Assembly (NCBI GenBank): GCA_964623885.1
Contig: CAZUVM010000027.1
Coordinates: forward strand, 1-57,831
Length of the DNA: 57,831 bases
From: CAZUVM01 sp964623885
Lineage (GTDB): Bacteria > Verrucomicrobiota > Verrucomicrobiia > Limisphaerales > UBA8199
Direction of reading: 5' to 3'
Made by a program: the position numbers and the translations under genes. Positions 34,839-41,894 of this stretch are shown here, piece after piece. The notes below the pieces were generated by a model. It saw only the letters and a list, made by a program, of their open reading frames with translations. It searched no databases and was not told the origin of the DNA. Each line of letters begins with the position of its first letter. The stretch's first letter is position 1.

Positions 34839-35490
34839 ACGTCCTCTTGGAGCGGGTTTGAAAAATACCGACGGAGCGCGAGCGGTCCCCGCTCGCAGCG
34901 GCTTCACCTTGATTGAGCTCCTGGTGGTTCTCGCGGTCATCGTCCTGCTTGCTTCACTCCTGCTCCCGGCTTTGGCTCGGGCCAAACGCAAGGCTCACAA
35001 CATCACCTGCATCAGCCAGCTCAAGCAATTGGGAATCGCCTCTCGCCTTTATGCTGAGGATAATGGCACGCGCCTGCCTGCTGCTGAACTCTTGCCCAGC
35101 AATCCTAGCAATCCATCACAGCCGCTGCCGCGCATCAGTGATCTGCTCGCCCCTTATGCCGGTAAAGCCGGAGCCACCAGCCTCAGCTCCATTTTCAAGT
35201 GCCCGGACGACAATGCCTGGTACTTCCAGGTCGAAGGTTCCAGCTATCAATGGAATGCCGGATTGAACGGACAACGCATCGACTTTGGCGAAAACAACCA
35301 CTTCCAGGGTATCATCGTCACCAACGGAGTCGTGGCCTGGCAAACAAATGGAATCATCACGCATGCGGCGGTTTTGACTCCGCTTCTGCTGGATTACGAT
35401 GAGTTTCATCCTCGCCTACCGAGATCCGGCAAAAACGTTGTCTACATGGATGGCCATGCCACCACCTTTGAAATGCCTCCGCCATCGTGA
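34822..35490 (+). CDS. Pseudopilin-like protein, coupled to the sigma factor
   Basis: 222 residues. Its ATG overlaps the end of the sigma-factor gene by 17 bases, so the two are probably cotranslated. The prepilin cleavage region is ARSGFTLIELLVVLAVIVLLASLLLPA (Gly/Phe site, Glu at +5). The body has ITCISQLKQLGIASRLYAEDN and the C-terminal motif VYMDGHA. The leader is unusually long (about 26 residues before the cleavage Gly), because a palindromic DNA repeat (34874-34903) encodes part of it. Its partner may be the convergent pseudopilin gene 10 bases away. Confidence 0.88.
   Translation: MRKSPERPLGAGLKNTDGARAVPARSGFTLIELLVVLAVIVLLASLLLPALARAKRKAHNITCISQLKQLGIASRLYAEDNGTRLPAAELLPSNPSNPSQPLPRISDLLAPYAGKAGATSLSSIFKCPDDNAWYFQVEGSSYQWNAGLNGQRIDFGENNHFQGIIVTNGVVAWQTNGIITHAAVLTPLLLDYDEFHPRLPRSGKNVVYMDGHATTFEMPPPS
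34874..34903 (+). repeat. Short palindromic repeat, copy F, inside a coding leader
   Basis: GAGCGCGAGCGGTCCC then CGCTCGCAGCGGCT. Core identical to the copy at 43984-44017. It encodes Ala-Arg-Ala-Val-Pro-Ala-Arg-Ser directly before the prepilin cleavage site. Confidence 0.65.
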
Positions 35491-35499
35491 GGCAAAGCT

Positions 35500-36162
35500 T
35501 CACGGAATCCAAACCAGATTAGGATTATTCGTCCGGCCGCAATCCAAGGCAAAATCCCAATAATCGCGGTTGCGAAATCGCGCGGAGTGGCCGTCCAGGA
35601 AAGTGAATTGCGCGCCTCGATTGTGAAGGTTCGTATGAACGTTGTTTTGTTGGGCGACCGCGGCGAGCTTGCCATTATCAAAAAGCCAAACGATCAGCGG
35701 CGGCTGGCGGAGCGTAGTCAGTTTCACCTGATTGCCCGCGCCTGAGCCGTTGACGTGCTCGTTCAGGCAGTAATGAAACAAATTGTTGCCGTTGCTGCGC
35801 CGCGGATTGGCGGGACAAATCCAAAGCGAACGTCCGGGCTCGATCGCGGCATTCGTCCGCCACGGCATTTCCCGGTAGCAAGCCAGCCCAATTATGCGTG
35901 GCAAATCGTTGTACCAGCCTTCATCGATACTCGTGCCGTTGGGCGAACCGTCCTTAGGCAAATAATCCTGGTTATCCGCCACAAAAAGTTGGGTTGCGAG
36001 TCCCCATTGCCTGAGATTGTTCAAGCACGAACTCGCCTGGCCGTTTTGACGCGCGCGGCTCAGCGCCGGCAACAGCAGGGCCGCAAGGATGGCAATGATA
36101 GCGATGGACACCAGCAGTTCGATCAAAGTGAAACCCCGCACCCGCTTTATAAGGTAACCCAT
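35500..36162 (-). CDS. Pseudopilin-like protein
   Basis: 220 residues: a compact leader MGYLIKRVRG, then FTLIELLVSIAIIAILAALLLPA (standard Gly/Phe cleavage, Glu +5), ASSCLNNLRQWGLATQLFVADNQDYLP, and C-terminal FTFLDGHSARF. Convergent with the sigma-linked pseudopilin gene, with only nine bases between the stop codons. The pair shares architecture but is clearly diverged in sequence, so they are not a recent duplication. Probably processed by prepilin peptidase and inserted in a secretion pseudopilus or displayed on the surface. Confidence 0.9.
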   Translation of the reverse strand: MGYLIKRVRGFTLIELLVSIAIIAILAALLLPALSRARQNGQASSCLNNLRQWGLATQLFVADNQDYLPKDGSPNGTSIDEGWYNDLPRIIGLACYREMPWRTNAAIEPGRSLWICPANPRRSNGNNLFHYCLNEHVNGSGAGNQVKLTTLRQPPLIVWLFDNGKLAAVAQQNNVHTNLHNRGAQFTFLDGHSARFRNRDYWDFALDCGRTNNPNLVWIP

Positions 36163-36473
36163 CCATTGATTCGTTTAGCATAAGCCTAAAAAATATGCAC
36201 GCAAAAACTCTTGTCACCCGTGTCCTGTAGCGCCGGCCTTAGTGGGCCGTCCAACAGGACGTAGCGCAGGTCTTGGCGGTCGTCCGACAGGACCCTGCTG
36301 TGTCGCAGGCTTCCAGCCTGCGAACGCCAGAACAAGCCGCCGTAACCCCAACGCTAGCCGACTCGGAGGTCGGCGACACAGCAGCCTCAGACGCCTACGC
36401 TACATGCCTGATTGCTTTGCGTCTTTGCGTGAGAAAAAGTTCTTTTAAATTCTGAATCGTTCCGGCCTTGTGC
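36163..36473 (+). other. Intergenic hairpin cluster
   Basis: 311 bases with a chain of short palindromes: GCAGGCTTCCAGCCTGC (36305-36321), GCCGACTCGGAGGTCGGC (36357-36374) and diverged GTAGCGC-type units from 36228. The GCAGGC-CTCC-style unit recurs at 46053-46070. No gene supported. Confidence 0.55.
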
Positions 36474-37931
36474 TCACGGTTTTTCCGCAAACACGCCAAC
36501 ATCCGAAATCGCCGGGCACACCGGCGCCTGGACGATCCTCAAACGGATCTTGCTTGTTGTGGTCGGTTGCACGCGAACCAACCGACAATTCCCAATGCTT
36601 GTGCCCGTCGCAATCTCAAACCACTTATCGTTCACCCATTGATCAATACCAAATGCTTCGACTCTCTGTCCCAGCGGCAGATATTCGCATAAGCGAATCA
36701 CGCTGAACGTAACCGGTCTCGCCCAAGCCAGCACCAGCTCCGGTGTCGCCGCTCCATCATCCGTTGCCCAGTAAGTGTCCCGCTTGCCGTCTTTTACCTT
36801 GTTGGGACTAAATCGCCGGCCGCCGCCGCGCGTGTTGGACGCAGTTGTCGTTGCCTCTTTGGCAAGGTCGTGCGCAAAAACTCCGTCTCGCAATCGTTTG
36901 AATTCAAGCAGCGATTCCACATCGGTCTCATGCAGTTGGCCACGTCGATCCGGCGGAACATTCAGCATCAACGTTGCGCCGCGCCCCACTGACGCAAAAT
37001 AAAGATCCAGCAAACGCTGCCCGCTTTTCACTTTGCCGTCTTCGCTGGCATGATAGAACCAGCCCGGCCGGATGGAGACATCGCACTCGGCCGGCAGCCA
37101 TTGCGTGCCGGGCCGATCGCCTCGGTTCAGTCGTTTTTCGTCCGCGTGACCGGGCGCAAAACCAGTGGTGTCCAGCGTCGCCCAGCAGGGATCGCCCGCG
37201 CGACCCGCCTCGTTGCCGACCCACCGGATGTCCGGCCCCACATCGCTGAAGATGCATGCTTTGGGTTGCCACTGACGCACCAGACCCCACGTCATCGGCC
37301 AATCGTAATAGGTACGACTATCGATGGTTCTCCGTTCCCGCGCGCCGCCGTAGTAACCGGTCCCTCCATTCGCGCCGTCGAACCAAACCTCGCTGATCGG
37401 TCCGTATTGCGTGAGCAATTCGCGCAGTTGGTTGCGGTAATACTCGATGTATTCCGGCCGGCCGTAATCCTTGTGGTTCCGATCCCACGGCGAGAGATAC
37501 ACGCCAAATCGAAGCCCATGCTTGTGGCAGGCATCAGAAATTTCGCGCACGACATCGCCCTGACCGTTCTTCCAGGGCGATTTCTTCACCGAATGCTCGG
37601 TGAACTTCGAAGGCCACAGGCAAAATCCGTCGTGGTGCTTGGCCGTCAACACCAACTCCTTGATCCCGGCCTCGCGGGCGGCGCGGACAATCTGCTCAGC
37701 GTTAAAATCGGTCGGGTTAAACACCTTCTCCTCTTCATCGCCTTCTCCCCATTCCCGATCGGTAAATGTATTCACGGTGAAATGCAGGAAGCCGACATAT
37801 TCGAGCTGTTGCCATTCGAGCTGTCGCGCGCTTGGGAGCGGTCCATATGGGGCAGGGGGGGTGGCGGCTCTGAGTCCGCAGAAGGAAACTATTGTGAACA
37901 TTAAGGTGGCTATTCCAGTGTTCGTCTTCAT
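36474..37931 (-). CDS. Alpha-L-fucosidase (GH29) with C-terminal discoidin-type module
   Basis: 485 residues from the ATG at 37931, which gives a signal peptide (TGIATLMFTIVSFCGLRAATP); a longer reading from 38096 adds 55 unrelated residues. GH29 segments: FLHFTVNTFTDREWGEGDE, AAREAGIKELVLTAKHHDGFCLWPSK, RFGVYLSPWDRN, and the nucleophile in EVWFDGANGG. The last 130 residues (FSPNKVKDGKRDTYWATDD, LRLRIVQAP-type end) form an F5/8 type C carbohydrate-binding domain. Exported retaining exo-fucosidase acting on fucosylated polysaccharides or glycans. Stands alone next to unrelated genes. Confidence 0.93.
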   Translation of the reverse strand: MKTNTGIATLMFTIVSFCGLRAATPPAPYGPLPSARQLEWQQLEYVGFLHFTVNTFTDREWGEGDEEEKVFNPTDFNAEQIVRAAREAGIKELVLTAKHHDGFCLWPSKFTEHSVKKSPWKNGQGDVVREISDACHKHGLRFGVYLSPWDRNHKDYGRPEYIEYYRNQLRELLTQYGPISEVWFDGANGGTGYYGGARERRTIDSRTYYDWPMTWGLVRQWQPKACIFSDVGPDIRWVGNEAGRAGDPCWATLDTTGFAPGHADEKRLNRGDRPGTQWLPAECDVSIRPGWFYHASEDGKVKSGQRLLDLYFASVGRGATLMLNVPPDRRGQLHETDVESLLEFKRLRDGVFAHDLAKEATTTASNTRGGGRRFSPNKVKDGKRDTYWATDDGAATPELVLAWARPVTFSVIRLCEYLPLGQRVEAFGIDQWVNDKWFEIATGTSIGNCRLVRVQPTTTSKIRLRIVQAPVCPAISDVGVFAEKP

Positions 37932-38019
37932 GGCACCGGCGCCCAAGCTGTGTTGAACCGGCTCGCAAATCCAGCGAAATTGGGTCAACTCCCTATGGCT
38001 GGCCTGGTAAAAGGCCACA

Positions 38020-38985
38020 ATGGTAATGAAGAGAGTTACCTCACCGGCTAAAACAAGATCAAGGAGCTCTTTGCGCGCTCGCGCCCAGGTCATCATTATC
38101 GGTGCCGGTTTCGCTGGCCTTTCGGCGGCGCTTTACCTTGGGCGCGCCAAGCGCGACACCCTGGTCATTGACTCCGGCAAGTCCATGGCGCGTTGGGAGC
38201 CTAAAGTCGAAAACTACCTTGGGTTTCCCGCGGGCATTCATGGCGAAGACTTGCTCAAGCGCGGACGCCGGCAAGCGGACCGGTTCCATGTCCGCTTCAA
38301 ACGTGATCACGTTACAACCGCCGAACTGCGTCGCCATCAATTCATTCTGCGCGGGCGCAACAGCTCGTATGAATGTGAGTGCCTGCTGCTGGCAACCGGG
38401 ATCTTCCACCGCCCGCCTGAGATACCCGGTGTGACCTCCTGTCTCGGCCATAGCATGTTTTTCTGCAAGGATTGCGACGGCCTCCGCGTCGAAAACAAGC
38501 GAGTGGCGATTTACGGCTGGACCAACCAGACCGCGGAATACGCGCTGGCCATGCTTGCCTATACACCCCTCATCACGATTGTTACCGACGGCAGAAAACA
38601 GCAGTGGGACGCGTTTCACGAACGTTGGATGCGCCACCACGAAATCCCGGTTCTCAGGCACAAAATCACCGATGTGCGGCGCTCGGGCGGCAAGCTTTCC
38701 GCCCTGGTATTAAAGAATGGGGGCCGTATTCCCATCGAAGCTTTGTTCACCACTCGCGGCGACTTGGTTTTCAATCAACTGGCGAAATGTCTTGGCGCCC
38801 GGCTCGACCCCGAAGGTCAGGTGATCACCGACCTGCTGCAACGTAGCTCCGTAAAAGGCCTTTACGCCGCCGGTTGTGTAACTACGGCTAACTGCCAGAT
38901 GATCATTGCCGCCGGCCAGGGTGCCACGGCTGCGCAAGCGATAAACAGCGACTTGTTTAAGCAAACCTTGAGGCATCCGCCTTAA
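38020..38985 (+). CDS. Thioredoxin reductase-like FAD protein lacking a normal NADPH motif
   Basis: 321 residues. The FAD motif VIIIGAGFAGLSAALYLGRA begins near residue 23, and VENYLGFP and LLLATGIFHRPPEIPG follow the TrxB pattern. The redox pair is present as FFCKDCDG. The second Rossmann motif, normally GGGxxAxE plus HRRxxxR, reads IYGWTNQTAEYAL and VTDGRKQQW: the glycines and the arginines that hold NADPH are missing. The C-terminal FAD segment VKGLYAAGCVTT is intact. It may use another donor (ferredoxin or flavin, as in the DFTR/FFTR relatives) or another acceptor. Divergent from the fucosidase gene; two adjacent ATG codons (38020, 38026) are possible starts. Confidence 0.8.
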   Translation: MVMKRVTSPAKTRSRSSLRARAQVIIIGAGFAGLSAALYLGRAKRDTLVIDSGKSMARWEPKVENYLGFPAGIHGEDLLKRGRRQADRFHVRFKRDHVTTAELRRHQFILRGRNSSYECECLLLATGIFHRPPEIPGVTSCLGHSMFFCKDCDGLRVENKRVAIYGWTNQTAEYALAMLAYTPLITIVTDGRKQQWDAFHERWMRHHEIPVLRHKITDVRRSGGKLSALVLKNGGRIPIEALFTTRGDLVFNQLAKCLGARLDPEGQVITDLLQRSSVKGLYAAGCVTTANCQMIIAAGQGATAAQAINSDLFKQTLRHPP

Positions 38986-39306
38986 TCGGTTGCAAAACCC
39001 GAAATCCGAATAGACCGTGCTTGGCCTTTGGACCTTGGCCTTTGGGCCTTGGACTTTGGCCTTTGGCCTTTGGAGCCCCGGGGGCCAATACCCTATGGCA
39101 TTTTTGCCGATCTCGCGCTAAATTGACGCCAATGAGCGGCAGGGATATATCACTCGATGATCCGCCTCCCGGATTGGGAAGCCGCTTTGATGGTCGCGAG
39201 CGAGTAGAAAAGCGGGAGCAAGCTGCTTCCTATCGTGGTCCTGTTCCAGCGCTGATCGAATCCCTCGCGCGGGTTCGATGGGCTCGCGCCTGCCGACGGC
39301 ACCGAT
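38986..39306 (+). repeat. Intergenic region with TTTGGCC minisatellite
   Basis: 321 bases. A tandem run of seven-base CTTTGGC/CTTGGAC units occupies 39020-39073; the same unit recurs at 46148-46183 before the CotH gene. The rest shows no gene. Confidence 0.7.
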
Positions 39307-40494
39307 CTACGGTTGCTCCTCCTGCTCCTCAGCTTTGGCCTGCTCCTTCGGCATTTCCGCTAGAATCGCGGTAAGATTCTTTTCGCTGCCGGCCCGTCGC
39401 ACTTTCAATTTCACCCGCGAACCGGGTGTCGCCCTGGCAATATTCAGGCGCAGGTCCTCGGTGCTCTCCACAGGACGGCCGTCGAAAGCCATCACAATAT
39501 CGCCAGTCTCGAGTCCTGCCCTGGCTGCGGGGGAGTCCGGCACGAGCGCCAGCACCAGCGAGCCTTGGTCGGGAGCCAGGCGGAATTCCTTCGCCAGGTC
39601 GGTCGGCAACGCGTGCAGCGCCACGCCTAGATAACCGCGGATGACGTGACCCCGCTGAACCAACTGATCCATCACATTGCGCGCCAAATTAACCGGCACC
39701 GCCAGTCCAATGCCTTCAAATCCGCCGCCGGTCGTCAGGATCGCAATGCTGATTCCGACCAATCGCCCGTGCGCGTCGATGAGCGCTCCGCCGGAATTGC
39801 CCGGGTTCAAAGGAGCATCCGTCTGGATGAATTCCTCGTAATCGGTTAATCCCAAGCCTCCTCGGCGAGTGGCGCTCACGATGCCCGAGGTAACCGTCTG
39901 TCCCACGCCCAACGGGTTGCCTACCGCCAGCACGATGTCGCCGACCCGGAGCTTGCTGCTATCCGCAAGATGGATCGTGGGCAGATTCGCCGCTTCAATC
40001 TTCAGCACGGCGATGTCCGTCGGGTGGTCCATGCCGACCACTTTCGCCTTCAATTCCTCTCCGGACGCCGTCGTTACGCGGATTTCGTCTGCGCCTTCGA
40101 TGACATGCGCGCTGGTCAGTATGTATCCGTTGCGCGATATAACGACTCCCGACCCCAGGCCTTCGAGCACGTGCGGCAGGTCTTTCGTCGACGATCTTTC
40201 TTTCACTCCCTCCGGATGCATGGCTGCTTCCTCTTTACTGAGCAACTCGGCCACTTCCTTTTCGGTCAGTTTGTGGCGCGTGCGCACGCTCACCACAGTC
40301 GGCGTCACATTGCTAAGGACATCGGCGTAGCTGGTCCGCACGACCGGCTGGGTCTCTGATAGAGGCGCTTGAACTACCACCGTTCGGCATCCGGTCACCG
40401 CCAAAATCAAAACGGAAACCAATGCCAACCCCGGACCGCCTGCCGACGGCAAATCGATTAGTTTACCCCACCATCGCGGAATCCTACCTCTCAT
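39307..40494 (-). CDS. HtrA/DegP-like serine protease lipoprotein with one PDZ domain
   Basis: 395 residues from the ATG at 40494; a longer frame begins inside the TAATC repeat and is not trusted. Hydrophobic segment with lipobox ILAVTGC, so probably lipid-anchored in the periplasm. The trypsin-like triad is clear: His in ILTSAHVIEGADE, Asp in HPTDIAVLKIE, Ser in LNPGNSGGALID. The PDZ domain spans about the last 110 residues (RGYLGVALHALP... GLETGDIVMAFDGRPVEST). A quality-control protease or chaperone of the cell envelope. The C-terminus is acidic and Gln-rich (EQAKAEEQEEQP). Confidence 0.92.
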   Translation of the reverse strand: MRGRIPRWWGKLIDLPSAGGPGLALVSVLILAVTGCRTVVVQAPLSETQPVVRTSYADVLSNVTPTVVSVRTRHKLTEKEVAELLSKEEAAMHPEGVKERSSTKDLPHVLEGLGSGVVISRNGYILTSAHVIEGADEIRVTTASGEELKAKVVGMDHPTDIAVLKIEAANLPTIHLADSSKLRVGDIVLAVGNPLGVGQTVTSGIVSATRRGGLGLTDYEEFIQTDAPLNPGNSGGALIDAHGRLVGISIAILTTGGGFEGIGLAVPVNLARNVMDQLVQRGHVIRGYLGVALHALPTDLAKEFRLAPDQGSLVLALVPDSPAARAGLETGDIVMAFDGRPVESTEDLRLNIARATPGSRVKLKVRRAGSEKNLTAILAEMPKEQAKAEEQEEQP

Positions 40495-40557
40495 ATGCCA
40501 GACTACCCCCTCTCCGCTGCCCACGAACTGGGGAGTACCCCTGAATCCTCCCCTCCT

Positions 40558-40617
40558 CTTAATCTTAATCATAATCTTAATCCTCGTAATCGTAATCGTA
40601 ATCCTCCTCTTAATCTT
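40558..40617 (+). repeat. TAATC tandem repeat
   Basis: Repeated CTTAATC/CGTAATC/CATAATC units. Shorter runs at 40825-40845 and 10145-10165. Overlaps the region upstream of the HtrA-like gene. Confidence 0.75.
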
Positions 40618-40653
40618 GCTTTCTTACTCTTAATCCGTAACCATGCAGAAGAA

Positions 40654-40808
40654 AACCACGGATGAACACAGATGAACACGGATTTACCGAATGAATTCGG
40701 AGCCCAGTAAAGGAAGGTGGAGCTCAGCATTGGGTGACCGCCGCGCGTTCTGACAAAATGTTGGCCGGTTCGGCTTTTATCAGTGTTCATCCGTGTCCAT
40801 CCGTGGTT
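40654..40808 (+). repeat. Inverted pair of GGATGAACAC units
   Basis: AACCACGGATGAACACAGAT... (40654-40683) and its near-perfect inverse ending ...CATCCGTGGTT (40779-40808), about 95 bases apart. A third related unit (TCATCTGTGT...ATCTGTGGTT) lies at 41301-41332. Flanking bases hold CTCTGCG and TTCGCGTCCATTCGC-type degenerate units. Confidence 0.65.
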
Positions 40809-41077
40809 GAACTGAATCGTCACGGCTTAATCGTAATCATAATCCTTCCTCCATCCCCTCGCTGTTCGAATTCGCGCTAATTCGCGTCCATTCGCAGTTC
40901 AACCGCCGTGTTGATTGCGTCTTTGCGTGGAAAATTCGAATACACCCCTCTAATCTCATTTTTCTGTCTTGAATATTCCTGCCAACCCCGCTGTTGTGCC
41001 TATTCGTGCCTTTTTTGTGCCTCGTCTCTCTGCGTTTCTCTGCGCTCTCTGCGGTAAACCCTGTCTTCCGTTCTGTC

Positions 41078-41113
41078 GGAGCGCGGGACGTCCTCGGCCC
41101 GCAGCAGTAACGG
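41078..41113 (+). repeat. Short palindromic repeat, copy H
   Basis: GGAGCGCGGGACGTCCTCGG then CCCGCAGCAGTAACGG; stem GCGGG/CCCGC. Closest to copy D (13019). Lies in a 958-base gene-free stretch (40495-41452). Confidence 0.6.
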
Positions 41114-41452
41114 AACGGCCGCAAGCTGCGAAGGATTCAACCGCCGCTTTGATTGCGTCTTTGTGGCTTTCCGTCTTTGCGTTGAACTTCGAGTTCACAT
41201 GCCCCTTTTTCAAATCTCATCTTTCTGTCTTAAATCTCCCTCCCAGCTTTGCTATCTGGGTTGGTGCCCGCGAATTTTAGGAAATCGTGCTCGCTCTTTC
41301 TCATCTGTGTTTATCCGTGTTAATCTGTGGTTAAAATGAATCGTTCTGTCTCTAAGGCGCAGCTTGCGCTCCGGTCATTCAGGCAGTACCCCAACCCAGA
41401 TTCTTACATACAGATTTGCCTTTCTCGGTGTCTAGCCATTGAGACCAACTTT

Positions 41453-41878
41453 ATGTCAGCACCAATCCGGACGAACCGAGCACCCGTCTCCTGCTTAAGT
41501 GAGCGCGCCGCTCGCGTCTTTGATACGTGGAGCAGCCGATTAATGGCGCCACTAAGCGCGACCTTAGGCGACAGCCGTAGTTTCAAGATATTCCGTACCT
41601 CCCTGGTCATCGCCCTGGCACATTTCGTCCTTTGCTGGATAAGTTACGGCGTCCTGCTGTTGTTCGACTTCGACGTCTTGCCGCCGTCGGAGCTCTCGTC
41701 ACCTCTGCAGCTTGTGCTGGTGATATATCGGGGTCTCAGCGTTCCCCTCATGTTCGGCCCTGCAAACTTGGTTACCCGGCACCTGCCGATCGCCGTGGCT
41801 ACAGCCATCAATAGCTGCGTGTGGGCGACTTGTTTCGGCGTGACTCCCTATGTGTTCAAACGGATTCGTCCTGGTTAA
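41453..41878 (+). CDS. Hypothetical membrane protein
   Basis: 141 residues from the ATG at 41453; the longer reading from 41327 adds 42 residues translated partly from a repeat. Contains a hydrophobic stretch (SLVIALAHFVLCWISYGVLLLF) and a C-terminal one (AVATAINSCVWATCFGVTPYVF), with a Pro-rich exposed part between. No known family and no ribosome site of note. Convergent with the RTX protein gene, 17 bases between stops. Confidence 0.4.
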   Translation: MSAPIRTNRAPVSCLSERAARVFDTWSSRLMAPLSATLGDSRSFKIFRTSLVIALAHFVLCWISYGVLLLFDFDVLPPSELSSPLQLVLVIYRGLSVPLMFGPANLVTRHLPIAVATAINSCVWATCFGVTPYVFKRIRPG

Positions 41879-41894
41879 GAGCTATGCCGTTGTC

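Noticed and set aside
39020..40617. CRISPR-like tandem repeats.
   Set aside because: Units are 5-7 bases without spacers of constant length; they are minisatellites.
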